64,000 nt of DNA from Membranipora membranacea (GCA_914767715.1 OU612065.1:30754001-30818000); one strand, 5' to 3'. Shown: positions 12,725 to 24,090, counted from the stretch's first letter. Numbers and translations are program-made. Notes: generated by a model not told the origin, from the sequence alone.

Positions 12725-12736
12725 TTGAAATTTCAA
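12725..12736. other. 12-bp perfect palindrome TTGAAATTTCAA
   Basis: The sequence equals its own reverse complement over 12 bases. It is present in most monomers. One base change breaks it in the recurrent TTGAGATTTCAA class (for example the monomers at 3657, 3992, 15712, 18393 and 40502), and it is shortened in copies reading TCGAAATTTC. Dyads of this type are common in satellite DNA; a binding factor is not known to me. Confidence 0.75.
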
Positions 12737-12766
12737 GTCAGCGTAATTACCAACCAGTTAATCGCA

Positions 12767-12785
12767 GGATCCCAATATTCTGCAG
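12767..12785. other. Conserved BamHI (GGATCC) and PstI (CTGCAG) sites
   Basis: GGATCC at 12767-12772 and CTGCAG at 12780-12785 lie 13 bp apart start to start and occur in the great majority of monomers. Digestion by either enzyme is therefore predicted to give a strong 335 bp band with a ladder. Both sites are missing together in the seven marker monomers listed separately. Extra CTGCAG sites arise from a GACCCGCAG to GACCTGCAG change near 26668, 38728, 40066, 46765 and 50453. Confidence 0.85.
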
Positions 12786-12874
12786 TTTGAATAAGGCCAA
12801 TAAGGGCTTGAAGTGGTCGGAGTTAGATAAGAATCCAACAGAGTTTTAATTTTTCAATGCTGCCGTTTGGCATG

Positions 12875-12883
12875 TTTTTTTTT
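12875..12883. other. Mid-monomer T tract
   Basis: Nine T residues here; other copies have about 7-10, and some are interrupted (GTTTATTTTTGG, GACTTTTTTTGG, GTTAATTTTTTGG). The tract centre is about 150 bp before the centre of the following A tract and about 185 bp after the preceding one. Length changes here cause most one-base differences in monomer length and shift the apparent reading frames. Confidence 0.85.
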
Positions 12884-12962
12884 GGCAAAAGTGGACGTCG
12901 TTAAAGTTGGCGCTGACGGAGAACGGAGACCCGCAGAGACAAACGGACTTCAGATTTGAGAC

Positions 12963-12989
12963 GAGCAGGAGTTGCTCCTCCTTATGAGG
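12963..12989. other. Overlapping hairpin-capable dyads
   Basis: Three inverted repeats overlap: GAGCA/TGCTC (12963-12967 and 12973-12977, five-base loop), AGGAG/CTCCT (12967-12971 and 12975-12979, three-base loop) and CCTC/GAGG (12977-12980 and 12986-12989, five-base loop). The first two are mutually exclusive folds. In a subset of copies (about 45810, 46815, 49159, 49498 and 50503) TTATGAGG is TCATGAGG, which turns the last dyad into a perfect CCTCATGAGG palindrome. Confidence 0.65.
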
Positions 12990-13024
12990 TAGGTTAAAAG
13001 CAAATCTATTTTTTGACCCGAGCG

Positions 13025-13032
13025 AAAAAAAA
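13025..13032. other. A tract at monomer junction
   Basis: Eight A residues close the monomer just before the next CCATGAT. Most copies have 7-9. A distinctive variant, AAATTAAACC, replaces the pure A tract immediately before the monomers at 12698, 13704, 14374, 20070, 21076, 21746, 33133, 34139 and 34809, that is, three times in each copy of the 5.5 kb block. Confidence 0.85.
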
Positions 13033-16000
13033 CCATGATACCCTCCCTTGGTATAATTTTTGAAATTTCAAGTCAGCGTAATTACCAACCAGTTAATCGG
13101 AGGATCCCAATATTCTGCAGTTTGAATAAGGCCAATAAGGGCTTGAAGTGGTCGGAGTTAGATAAGAATCCAACAGAGTTTTAATTTTTCAATGCTGCCG
13201 TTTGGCATGTTTTTTTTTGGCAAAAGTTGACGTCGTTAAAGTTGGCGCTGACGGAGATTGGAGACCCGCAGAGACAAACGGACTTCAGATTTGAGACGAG
13301 CAGGAGTTGCTCCTCCTTATAAGGTAGGTTAAAAGCAAATCTATTTTTTGACCCGAGCGAAAAAAAACCATGATACCCTCCCTTGGTATAATTTTTGAAA
13401 TTTCAAGTCAGCGTAATTACCAACCAGTTAATCGCAGGATCCCAATATTCTGCAGTTTGAATAAGGCCAATAAGGGCTTGAATTGGTCGGAGTTAGATAA
13501 GAATCCAACAGAGTTTTAATTTTTCAATGCTGCCGTTTGGCATGTTTTTTTTTTGGCGAAAGTGGACGTCGTTAAAGTTGGCGCTGACGGAGAACGGAGA
13601 CCCGCAGAGACAAACGGACTTCAGATTTGAGACGAGCAGGAGTTGCTCCTCCTTATGAGGTAGGTTAAAAGCAAATCTATTTTTTGACCCGAGCGAAATT
13701 AAACCATGATACCCTCCCTTGGTATAATTTTTGAAATTTCAAGTCAGCGTAATTACCAACCAGTTAATCGGAGGATCCCAATATTCTGCAGTTTGAATAA
13801 GGCCAATGAGGGCTTGAAGTGGTCGGAGTTAGATAAGAATCCAACAGAGTTTTAATTTTTCAATGCTGTCGTTTGGCATGTTTTTTTTGGGCAAAAGTGG
13901 ACGTCGTTAAAGTTGGCGCTGACGGAGAACGGAGACCCGCAGAGACAAACGGACTTCAGATTTGAGACGAGCAGGAGTTGCTCCTCCTTATGAGGTAGGT
14001 TAAAAGCAAATCTATTTTTTGACCCGAGCGAAAAAAAACCATGATACCCTCCCTTGGTATAATTTTTGAAATTTCAAGTCTGCGTAATTACCAACCAGTT
14101 TATCGCAGGATCCTAATATTCTGCAGTTTGAATAAGGCCAACAAGGGCTTGAAGTGGTCGGAGTTAGATAAGAATCCAACAGAGTTTTAATTTTTCAATG
14201 CTGCCGTTTGGCATGTTTTTTTTTGGCGAAAGTGGACGTCGTTAAAGTTGGCGCTGACGGAGAACGGAGACCCGCAGAGACAAACGGACTTCAGATTTGA
14301 GACGAGCAGGAGTTGCTCCTCCTTATGAGGTAGGTTAAAAGCAAATCTATTTTTTGACCCGAGCGAAATTAAACCATGATACCCTCCCTTGGTATAATTT
14401 TTGAAATTTCAAGTCAGCGTAATTACCAACCAGTTAATCGCAGGATCCCAATATTCTGCAGTTTGAATAAGGCCAATAAGGGCTTGAAGTGGTCGGAGTT
14501 AGATAAGAATCCAACATAGTTTTAATTTTTCAATGCTGCCGTTTGTCATGTTTATTTTTGGCAAAAGTGGACGTCGTTAAAGTTGGCGCTGACGGTGAAC
14601 GGAGACCCGCAGAGACAAACGGACTTCAGATTTGAGACGAGCAGGAGTTGCTCCTCCTTATGAGGTAGGTTAAAAGCAAATCTATTTTTGACCCGAGCGA
14701 AAAAAAACCATGATACCCTCCCTTGGTATAATTTTTGAGATTTCAAGTCAGCGTAATTACCAACCAGTTAATCGGAGGATCCCAATATTCTGCAGTTTGA
14801 ATAAGGCCAATAAGGGCTTGAAGTGGTCGGAGTTAGATAAGAATCCAACAGAGTTTTAATTTTTCAATGCTGCCGTTTGGCATGTTTTTTTTGGCAAAAG
14901 TGGACGTCGTTAAAGTTGGCGCTGACGGAGAACGGAGACCCGCAGAGACAAACGGACTTCAGATTTGAGACGAGCAGGAGTTGCTCCTCCTTATGAGGTA
15001 GGTTAGAAGCAAATCTATTTTTTGACCCGAGCGAAAAAAAACCATGATACCCTCCCTTGGTATAATTTTTGAAATTTCAAGTCATCGTAATTACCAACCA
15101 GTTAATCGCAGGATCCCAATATTCTGCAGTTTGAATAAGGCCAATAAGGGCTTGAAGTGGTCGGAGTTAGATAAGAATCCAACAGAGTTTTAATTTTTCA
15201 ATGCTGCCGTTTGGCATGACTTTTTTTGGCAAAAGTGGACGTCGTTAAAGTTGGCGCTGACGGAGAACGGAGACCCGCAGAGACAAACGGACTTCAGATT
15301 TGAGACGAGCAGGAGTTGCTCCTCCTTATGAGGTAGGTTAAAAGCAAATCTATTTTTTGACCCGAGCGAAAAAAAACCATGATACCCTCCCTTGGTATAA
15401 TTTTTGAAATTTCAAGTCAGCGTAATTACCAACCAGTTAATCGCAGGATCCCAATATTCTGCAGTTTGAATAAGGCCAATAAGGGCTTGAAGTGGTCGGA
15501 GTTAGATAAGAATCCAACATAGTTTAAATTTTTCAATGCTGCCGTTTGGCATGTTTATTTTTGGCAAAAGTGGACGTCGTTAAAGTTGGCGCTGACGGTG
15601 AACGGAGACCCGCAGAGACAAACGGACTTCAGATTTGAGATGAGCAGGAGTTGCTCCTCCTTATGAGGTAGGTTAAAAGCAAATCTATTTTTTGACCCGA
15701 GCGAAAAAAAACCATGATACCCTCCCTTGGTATAATTTTTGAGATTTCAAGTCAGCGTAATTACCAACCAGTTAATCGCAGGATCCCAATATTCTGCAGT
15801 TTGAATAAGGCCAATAAGGGCTTGAAGTGGTCGGAGTTAGATAAGAATCCAACAGAGTTTTAATTTTTCAATGCTGCCGTTTGGCATGTTTTTTTTTGGC
15901 AAAAGTGGACGTCGTTAAAGTTGGCGCTGACGGAGAACGGAGACCCGCAGAGACAAACGGACTTCAGATTTGAGACGAGCAGGAGTTGCTGCTCCTTATG

Positions 16001-16381
16001 AGGTAGGTTAAAAGCAAATCTATTTTTTGACCCGAGCGAAAAAAAACCATGATACTCTCCCTTGGTATAATTTTTGAAATTTCAAGTCAGCGTAATTACC
16101 AACCAGTTAATCGGAGGATCCCAATATTCTGCAGTTTGAATGAGGCCAATAAGGGCTTGAAGTGGTCGGAGTTAGAAAAGAATCCAAGAGAGTTTTAGTT
16201 TTTCAATGCTGCCGTTTGATATGTTTTTTTTTGGCAAAAGTGGACGTCGTTAAAGTTGGCGCTGACGGAGAATGGAGACCCGCAGAGACAAACGAACTTC
16301 AGATTTGAGTCGAGCAGGAGTTGCTCCTCCTTATGAGGTAGGTTAAAAGCAAATCTATTTTTTGACCCGAGCGAAAAAAAC

Positions 16382-16717
16382 CCATGATACCCTCCCTTGG
16401 TATAATTTTTGAAATTTCAAGTCAGCGTAATTACCAACCAGTTAATCGGAGGATTCCAATATTCTGCTGTTTGAATGAGGCCAATAAGGGCTTGAAGTGG
16501 TCGGAGTTAGATAAGAATCCAAGAGGAGTTTTGATTTTTCAATGCTGCCGTTTGGCATGTTTTTTTTTGGCAAAAGTGGACATCGTTAAAGTTGGCGCTG
16601 ACGGAGAACGGAGACCCGCAGAGACAAACGGACTTCAGATTTGAGACGAGCAGGAGTTGCTCCTCCTTATGAGGTAGGTTAAAAGCAAATCTATTTTTTG
16701 ACCCGAGCGAAAAAAAA
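16382..16717. repeat. Marker monomer lacking BamHI and PstI sites (1 of 7)
   Basis: GGATTCCAAT replaces GGATCCCAAT, CTGCTG replaces CTGCAG, GAATGAGGCC replaces GAATAAGGCC, and AAGAGGAGTTTTGAT replaces the usual AACAGAGTTTTAAT. GGACATCG also replaces the AatII-type GGACGTCG. The loss of a stop triplet in the AGAGGAGTTTTGAT region explains the longest plus-strand open frame here, which is still only 86 codons. This monomer is a natural phase marker; its seven copies start at 16382, 19064, 23755, 27774, 32127, 36818 and 41172. Confidence 0.95.
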
Positions 16718-18057
16718 CCATGATACCCTCCCTTAGTATAATTTTTGAAATTTCAAGTCAGTGTAATTACCAACCAGTTAATCGGAGGATCCCAATATTC
16801 TGCAGTTTGAATAAGGCCAATAAGGGCTTGAAGTGGTCGGAGTTAGAAAAGAATCCAAGAGAGTTTTAATTTTTTAATGCTGCCGTTTGGCATGTTTTTT
16901 TTTGGCAAAAGTGGACGTCGTTAAAGTTGGCGCTGACGGAGAACGGAGACCCGCAGAGACATACGGACTTCAGATTTGAGACGAGCAGGAGTTGCTCCTC
17001 CTTATGAGGTAGGTTAAAAGCAAATCTATTTTTTGACCCGAGCGAAAAAAAACCATGATACCCTCCCTTGGTATAATTTTAGAAATTTCAAGTCAGCGTA
17101 ATTACCAACCAGTTAATCGGAGGATCCCAATATTCTGCAGTTTGAATAAGGCCAATAAGGGCTTGAAGTGGTCGGAGTTAGAAAAGAATCCAAGAGAGTT
17201 TTAATTTTTCAATGCTGCCGTTTGGCATGTTTTTTTTTGGCAAAAGTGGACGTCGTTAAAGTTGGCGCTGACGGAGAATGGAGACCCGCAGAGACAAACG
17301 GACTTCAGATTTGAGACGAGCAGGAGTTGCTCCTCCTTATGAGGTAGGTTAAAAGCAAATCTATTTTTTACCCGAGCGAAAAAAAACCATGATACCCTCC
17401 CTTGGTATAATTTTTGAAATTTCAAGTCGGCTTAATTACCAACCAGTTAATCGGAGGATCCCAATATTCTGCAGTTTGAATAAGGCCAATAAGGGCTTGA
17501 AGTGGTCGGAGTTAGAAAAGAAACCAAGAGAGTCTTAATTTTTCAATGCTGCCGTTTGTCATGTTTTTTTTTGGCAAAAGTGGACGTCGTTAAAGTTGGC
17601 GCTGACGGAGAACGGAGACCCGCAGAGACAAACGGACTTCAGATTTGAGACGAGCAGGAGTCGCTCCTCCTTATGAGGTAGGTTAAAAGCAAATCTATTT
17701 TTTGACCCGAGCGAAAAAAAACCATGATACCCTCCCACGGTATAATTTTTGAAATTTCAAGTCAGCGTAATTACCAACCAGTTAATCGGAGGATCCCAAT
17801 ATTCTGCAGTTGGAATAAGGCCAATAAGGGCTTGAAGTGGTCGGAGTTAGATAAGAATCCAAGAGAGTTTTAATTTTTCAATGCTGCCGTTTGGCATGGT
17901 TTTTTTTTGGAAAAAGTGGACGTCGTTAAAGTTGGCGCTGACGGAGAACGGAGACCCGCAGAGACAAACAGACTTCAGATTTGAGACGAGCAGGAGTTGC
18001 TCCTCCTTATGAGGTAGGTTAAAAGCAAATCTATTTTTTACCCGAGCGAAAAAAAAA

Positions 18058-18392
18058 CCATGATACCCTCCCTAGGTATAATTTTTGAAATTTCAAGTGA
18101 GCGTAATTACCAACCAGTTAATCGGAGGATCCCAATATTCTGCAGTTTGAATAAGGCCAATAAGGGCTTGAAGTGGTCGGAGTTAGAAAAGAAACCAAGA
18201 GAGTCTTAATTTTTCAATGCTGCCGTTTGGCATGTTTATTTTTGGCAAAAGTGGACGTCGTTAAAGTTGGCGCTGACGGTGAACGGAGACCCGCAGAGAC
18301 AAACGGACTTCAGATTTGAGATGAGCAGGAGTTGCTCCTCCTTATGAGGTAGGTTAAAAGCAAATCTATTTTTTGACCCGAGCGAAAAAAAA
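18058..18392. repeat. Chimeric monomer ending the first 5.5-kb block
   Basis: The left half (CCCTAGGTAT, AAGTGAGCG, GAAACCAAGAGAGTCTTAAT) matches the monomers at 25430 and 38493. The right half (GTTTATTTTTGG, ACGGTGAACGG, GAGATGAGCAGG) matches 15377, 22750, 26769 and 40167. Relative to the second unit, where these two types are four monomers apart (25430 to 26769), the chimera represents a four-monomer contraction. The switch is between about 18210 and 18238. Confidence 0.85.
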
Positions 18393-18727
18393 CCATGATA
18401 CCCTCCCTTGGTATAATTTTTGAGATTTCAAGTCAGCGTAATTACCAACCAGTTAATCGCAGGATCCCAATATTCTGCAGTTTGAATAAGGCCAATAAGG
18501 GCTTGAAGTGGTCGGAGTTAGATAAGAATCCAACAGAGTTTTAATTTTTCAATGCTGCCGTTTGGCATGGTTTTTTTTGGCAAAAGTGGACGTCGTTAAA
18601 GTTGGCGCTGACGGAGAACGGAGACCCGCAGAGACAAACGGACTTCAGATTTGAGACGAGCAGGAGTTGCTGCTCCTTATGAGGTAGGTTAAAAGCAAAT
18701 CTATTTTTTGACCCGAGCGAAAAAAAA
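18393..18727. repeat. TTGAGATTTC monomer before the 13-kb duplication
   Basis: Has TTGAGATTTC, CGCAGG, CATGGTTTTTTTTGG and TTGCTGCTCC. The same monomer recurs at 27104 and 40502, each followed by the TACTCTCCC class and the marker monomer. It lies just outside the left boundary of the 13 kb tandem duplication. Confidence 0.85.
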
Positions 18728-19063
18728 CCATGATACTCTCCCTTGGTATAATTTTTGAAATTTCAAGTCAGCGTAATTACCAACCAGTTAATCGGAGGAT
18801 CCCAATATTCTGCAGTTTGAATGAGGCCAATAAGGGCTTGAAGTGGTCGGAGTTAGAAAAGAATCCAAGAGAGTTTTAATTTTTCAATGCTGCCGTTTGG
18901 CATGTTTTTTTTTGGCAAAAGTGGACGTCGTTAAAGTTGGCGCTGACGGAGAATGGAGACCCGCAGAGACAAACGGACTTCAGATTTGAGTCGAGCAGGA
19001 GTTGCTCCTCCTTATGAGGTAGGTTAAAAGCAAATCTATTTTTTGACCCGAGCGAAAAAAAAA

Positions 19064-19400
19064 CCATGATACCCTCCCTTGGTATAATTTTCGAAATTTC
19101 AAGTCAGCGTAATTACCAACCAGTTAATCGGAGGATTCCAATATTCTGCTGTTTGAATGAGGCCAATAAGGGCTTGAAGTGGTCGGAGTTAGATAAGAAT
19201 CCAAGAGGAGTTTTGATTTTTCAATGCTGCCGTTTGGCATGTTTTTTTTTTGGCAAAAGTGGACATCGTTAAAGTTGGCGCTGACGGAGAACGGAGACCC
19301 GCAGAGACAAACGGACTTCAGATTTGAGACGAGCAGGAGTTGCTCCTCCTTATGAGGTAGGTTAAAAGCAAATCTATTTTTTGACCCGAGCGAAAAAAAA
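19064..19400. repeat. Marker monomer (2 of 7)
   Basis: Same BamHI-less, PstI-less type as at 16382, but with TTTTCGAAATTTC and a T tract one or two bases longer. These mark a sub-lineage shared with 27774, 32127 and 41172 and not with 16382, 23755 and 36818. Confidence 0.93.
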
Positions 19401-19735
19401 CCATGATACCCTCCCTTAGTATAATTTTTGAAATTTCAAGTCAGTGTAATTACCAACCAGTTAATCGGAGGATCCCAATATTCTGCAGTTTGAATAAGGC
19501 CAATAAGGGCTTGAAGTGGTCGGAGTTAGAAAAGAATCCAAGAGAGTTTTAATTTTTTAATGCTGCCGTTTGGCATGTTTTTTTTTGGCAAAAGTGGACG
19601 TCGTTAAAGTTGGCGCTGACGGAGAACGGAGACCCGCAGAGACAAACGGACTTCAGATTTGAGACGAGCAGGAGTTGCTCCTCCTTATGAGGTAGGTTAA
19701 AAGCAAATCTATTTTTTGACCCGAGCGAAAAAAAA

Positions 19736-20069
19736 CCATGATACCCTCCCTTGGTATAATTTTTGAAATTTCAAGTCAGCGTAATTACCAACCAGTTAAT
19801 CGGAGGATCCCAATATTCTGCAGTTTGAATAAGGCCAATAAGGGCTTGAAGCGGTCGGAGTTAGAAAAGATTCAAGAGAGTTTTAATTTTTCAATGCTGC
19901 CGTTTGGCATGTTTTTTTTTGGCAAAAGTGGACGTCGTTAAAGTTGGCGCTGACGGAGAATGGAGACCCGCAGAGACAAACGGACTTCAGATTTGAGACG
20001 AGCAGGAGTTGCTCCTCCTTATGAGGTAGGTTAAAAGCAAATCTATTTTTTGACCCGAGCGAAATTAAA
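19736..20069. repeat. Chimeric junction monomer with AAATTAAACC end
   Basis: The left two thirds (GAAGCGGTCGG, AAGATTCAAGAGAG, GAATGGAG) match the monomers at 28446 and 41844. Those end TTTTTTACCC and A8, whereas this monomer ends TTTTTTGACCC and AAATTAAACC, like the one at 12363 that precedes the first 5.5 kb block. The switch is within about 19970-20060. An identical junction is present at 32799-33132, as expected if it predates the 13 kb duplication. Confidence 0.8.
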
Positions 20070-23000
20070 CCATGATACCCTCCCTTGGTATAATTTTTGA
20101 AATTTCAAGTCAGCGTAATTACCAACCAGTTAATCGCAGGATCCCAATATTCTGCAGTTTGAATAAGGCCAATAAGGGCTTGAAGTGGTCGGAGTTAGAT
20201 AAGAATCCAACAGAGTTTTAATTTTTCAATGCTGCCGTTTGGCATGTTTTTTTTTGGCAAAAGTGGACGTCGTTAAAGTTGGCGCTGACGGAGAACGGAG
20301 ACCCGCAGAGACAAACGGACTTCAGATTTGAGACGAGCAGGAGTTGCTCCTCCTTATGAGGTAGGTTAAAAGCAAATCTATTTTTTGACCCGAGCGAAAA
20401 AAAAACCATGATACCCTCCCTTGGTATAATTTTTGAAATTTCAAGTCAGCGTAATTACCAACCAGTTAATCGGAGGATCCCAATATTCTGCAGTTTGAAT
20501 AAGGCCAATAAGGGCTTGAAGTGGTCGGAGTTAGATAAGAATCCAACAGAGTTTTAATTTTTCAATGCTGCCGTTTGGCATGTTTTTTTTTGGCAAAAGT
20601 TGACGTCGTTAAAGTTGGCGCTGACGGAGATTGGAGACCCGCAGAGACAAACGGACTTCAGATTTGAGACGAGCAGGAGTTGCTCCTCCTTATAAGGTAG
20701 GTTAAAAGCAAATCTATTTTTTGACCCGAGCGAAAAAAAACCATGATACCCTCCCTTGGTATAATTTTTGAAATTTCAAGTCAGCGTAATTACCAACCAG
20801 TTAATCGCAGGATCCCAATATTCTGCAGTTTGAATAAGGCCAATAAGGGCTTGAATTGGTCGGAGTTAGATAAGAATCCAACAGAGTTTTAATTTTTCAA
20901 TGCTGCCGTTTGGCATGTTTTTTTTTGGCGAAAGTGGACGTCGTTAAAGTTGGCGCTGACGGAGAACGGAGACCCGCAGAGACAAACGGACTTCAGATTT
21001 GAGACGAGCAGGAGTTGCTCCTCCTTATGAGGTAGGTTAAAAGCAAATCTATTTTTTGACCCGAGCGAAATTAAACCATGATACCCTCCCTTGGTATAAT
21101 TTTTGAAATTTCAAGTCAGCGTAATTACCAACCAGTTAATCGGAGGATCCCAATATTCTGCAGTTTGAATAAGGCCAATGAGGGCTTGAAGTGGTCGGAG
21201 TTAGATAAGAATCCAACAGAGTTTTAATTTTTCAATGCTGTCGTTTGGCATGTTTTTTTTGGGCAAAAGTGGACGTCGTTAAAGTTGGCGCTGACGGAGA
21301 ACGGAGACCCGCAGAGACAAACGGACTTCAGATTTGAGACGAGCAGGAGTTGCTCCTCCTTATGAGGTAGGTTAAAAGCAAATCTATTTTTTGACCCGAG
21401 CGAAAAAAAACCATGATACCCTCCCTTGGTATAATTTTTGAGATTTCAAGTCTGCGTAATTACCAACCAGTTTATCGCAGGATCCTAATATTCTGCAGTT
21501 TGAATAAGGCCAACAAGGGCTTGAAGTGGTCGGAGTTAGATAAGAATCCAACAGAGTTTTAATTTTTCAATGCTGCCGTTTGGCATGTTTTTTTTTGGCG
21601 AAAGTGGACGTCGTTAAAGTTGGCGCTGACGGAGAACGGAGACCCGCAGAGACAAACGGACTTCAGATTTGAGACGAGCAGGAGTTGCTCCTCCTTATGA
21701 GGTAGGTTAAAAGCAAATCTATTTTTTGACCCGAGCGAAATTAAACCATGATACCCTCCCTTGGTATAATTTTTGAAATTTCAAGTCAGCGTAATTACCA
21801 ACCAGTTAATCGCAGGATCCCAATATTCTGCAGTTTGAATAAGGCCAATAAGGGCTTGAAGTGGTCGGAGTTAGATAAGAATCCAACATAGTTTTAATTT
21901 TTCAATGCTGCCGTTTGTCATGTTTATTTTTGGCAAAAGTGGACGTCGTTAAAGTTGGCGCTGACGGTGAACGGAGACCCGCAGAGACAAACGGACTTCA
22001 GATTTGAGACGAGCAGGAGTTGCTCCTCCTTATGAGGTAGGTTAAAAGCAAATCTATTTTTTGACCCGAGCGAAAAAAAACCATGATACCCTCCCTTGGT
22101 ATAATTTTTGAGATTTCAAGTCAGCGTAATTACCAACCAGTTAATCGGAGGATCCCAATATTCTGCAGTTTGAATAAGGCCAATAAGGGCTTGAAGTGGT
22201 CGGAGTTAGATAAGAATCCAACAGAGTTTTAATTTTTCAATGCTGCCGTTTGGCATGTTTTTTTTGGCAAAAGTGGACGTCGTTAAAGTTGGCGCTGACG
22301 GAGAACGGAGACCCGCAGAGACAAACGGACTTCAGATTTGAGACGAGCAGGAGTTGCTCCTCCTTATGAGGTAGGTTAGAAGCAAATCTATTTTTTGACC
22401 CGAGCGAAAAAAAACCATGATACCCTCCCTTGGTATAATTTTTGAAATTTCAAGTCATCGTAATTACCAACCAGTTAATCGCAGGATCCCAATATTCTGC
22501 AGTTTGAATAAGGCCAATAAGGGCTTGAAGTGGTCGGAGTTAGATAAGAATCCAACAGAGTTTTAATTTTTCAATGCTGCCGTTTGGCATGACTTTTTTT
22601 GGCAAAAGTGGACGTCGTTAAAGTTGGCGCTGACGGAGAACGGAGACCCGCAGAGACAAACGGACTTCAGATTTGAGACGAGCAGGAGTTGCTCCTCCTT
22701 ATGAGGTAGGTTAAAAGCAAATCTATTTTTTGACCCGAGCGAAAAAAAACCATGATACCCTCCCTTGGTATAATTTTTGAAATTTCAAGTCAGCGTAATT
22801 ACCAACCAGTTAATCGCAGGATCCCAATATTCTGCAGTTTGAATAAGGCCAATAAGGGCTTGAAGTGGTCGGAGTTAGATAAGAATCCAACATAGTTTAA
22901 ATTTTTCAATGCTGCCGTTTGGCATGTTTATTTTTGGCAAAAGTGGACGTCGTTAAAGTTGGCGCTGACGGTGAACGGAGACCCGCAGAGACAAACGGAC

Positions 23001-23754
23001 TTCAGATTTGAGATGAGCAGGAGTTGCTCCTCCTTATGAGGTAGGTTAAAAGCAAATCTATTTTTTGACCCGAGCGAAAAAAAACCATGATACCCTCCCT
23101 TGGTATAATTTTTGAGATTTCAAGTCAGCGTAATTACCAACCAGTTAATCGCAGGATCCCAATATTCTGCAGTTTGAATAAGGCCAATAAGGGCTTGAAG
23201 TGGTCGGAGTTAGATAAGAATCCAACAGAGTTTTAATTTTTCAATGCTGCCGTTTGGCATGTTTTTTTTTGGCAAAAGTGGACGTCGTTAAAGTTGGCGC
23301 TGACGGAGAACGGAGACCCGCAGAGACAAACGGACTTCAGATTTGAGACGAGCAGGAGTTGCTGCTCCTTATGAGGTAGGTTAAAAGCAAATCTATTTTT
23401 TGACCCGAGCGAAAAAAAACCATGATACTCTCCCTTGGTATAATTTTTGAAATTTCAAGTCAGCGTAATTACCAACCAGTTAATCGGAGGATCCCAATAT
23501 TCTGCAGTTTGAATGAGGCCAATAAGGGCTTGAAGTGGTCGGAGTTAGAAAAGAATCCAAGAGAGTTTTAGTTTTTCAATGCTGCCGTTTGATATGTTTT
23601 TTTTTGGCAAAAGTGGACGTCGTTAAAGTTGGCGCTGACGGAGAATGGAGACCCGCAGAGACAAACGAACTTCAGATTTGAGTCGAGCAGGAGTTGCTCC
23701 TCCTTATGAGGTAGGTTAAAAGCAAATCTATTTTTTGACCCGAGCGAAAAAAAA

Positions 23755-24090
23755 CCATGATACCCTCCCTTGGTATAATTTTTGAAATTTCAAGTCAGCG
23801 TAATTACCAACCAGTTAATCGGAGGATTCCAATATTCTGCTGTTTGAATGAGGCCAATAAGGGCTTGAAGTGGTCGGAGTTAGATAAGAATCCAAGAGGA
23901 GTTTTGATTTTTCAATGCTGCCGTTTGGCATGTTTTTTTTTGGCAAAAGTGGACATCGTTAAAGTTGGCGCTGACGGAGAACGGAGACCCGCAGAGACAA
24001 ACGGACTTCAGATTTGAGACGAGCAGGAGTTGCTCCTCCTTATGAGGTAGGTTAAAAGCAAATCTATTTTTTGACCCGAGCGAAAAAAAA
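23755..24090. repeat. Marker monomer (3 of 7)
   Basis: GGATTCC and CTGCTG variants again, with TTTTTGAAATTTC, identical in class to 16382 and 36818. It is preceded by the GATATGTTTTT monomer (23420), which distinguishes this context from 19064 and 27774. Confidence 0.93.

Larger units (their letters stand above)
12698..13032. repeat. Representative monomer (one base from hand consensus)
   Basis: This 335 bp copy differs from my hand-built consensus at one base (CGCAGG instead of CGGAGG before the BamHI-type site), so it serves to place the internal landmarks. Counting from the first C of CCATGAT: an ATACC/GGTAT inverted repeat at 6-22, a 12 bp perfect palindrome at 28-39, GGATCC at 70-75, CTGCAG at 83-88, T9 at 178-186, GACGTC at 197-202, overlapping hairpin-capable dyads at 266-292, and A8 at 328-335. 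The right half (201-300) is the most G+C rich and carries most CpGs. I see no convincing internal dimer, so the 335 bp unit appears to be the basic monomer rather than two related 167 bp halves. Confidence 0.9.
12698..18228. repeat. 5.5-kb block, copy 1 of 3
   Basis: About 16.5 monomers, with starts from 12698 to 18058, recur at 20070-25601 (offset about 7373) and 33133-38664 (a further 13063). Private markers occur once per copy: AAAGTTGACGTC with GGAGATTGGAG (13033 monomer), CATGACTTTTTTTGG (15042), CATAGTTTAAAT (15377) and GATATGTTTTT (16047). AAATTAAACC occurs three times per copy. The match stops at about 18229, where this copy reads GTTTGGCATGTTTATTTTTGG and the others GTTTGTCATG followed by an uninterrupted T tract. 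Confidence 0.93.

Noticed and set aside
12703-12736. Terminal inverted repeats of a MITE-like element forming the monomer
   Set aside because: The inverted repeat lies within the first 40 bp and has no partner at the other end of the monomer. There is no target-site duplication because monomers abut directly.
12698-13032. Internal 167-bp dimer structure
   Set aside because: Halves share only AT-rich words such as AATTTTTGAAAT and AATTTTTCAAT. I see no extended similarity between consensus 1-167 and 168-335.
12698-13032. CENP-B box
   Set aside because: No match to the conserved core of the 17 bp CENP-B box was found on either strand of the consensus.
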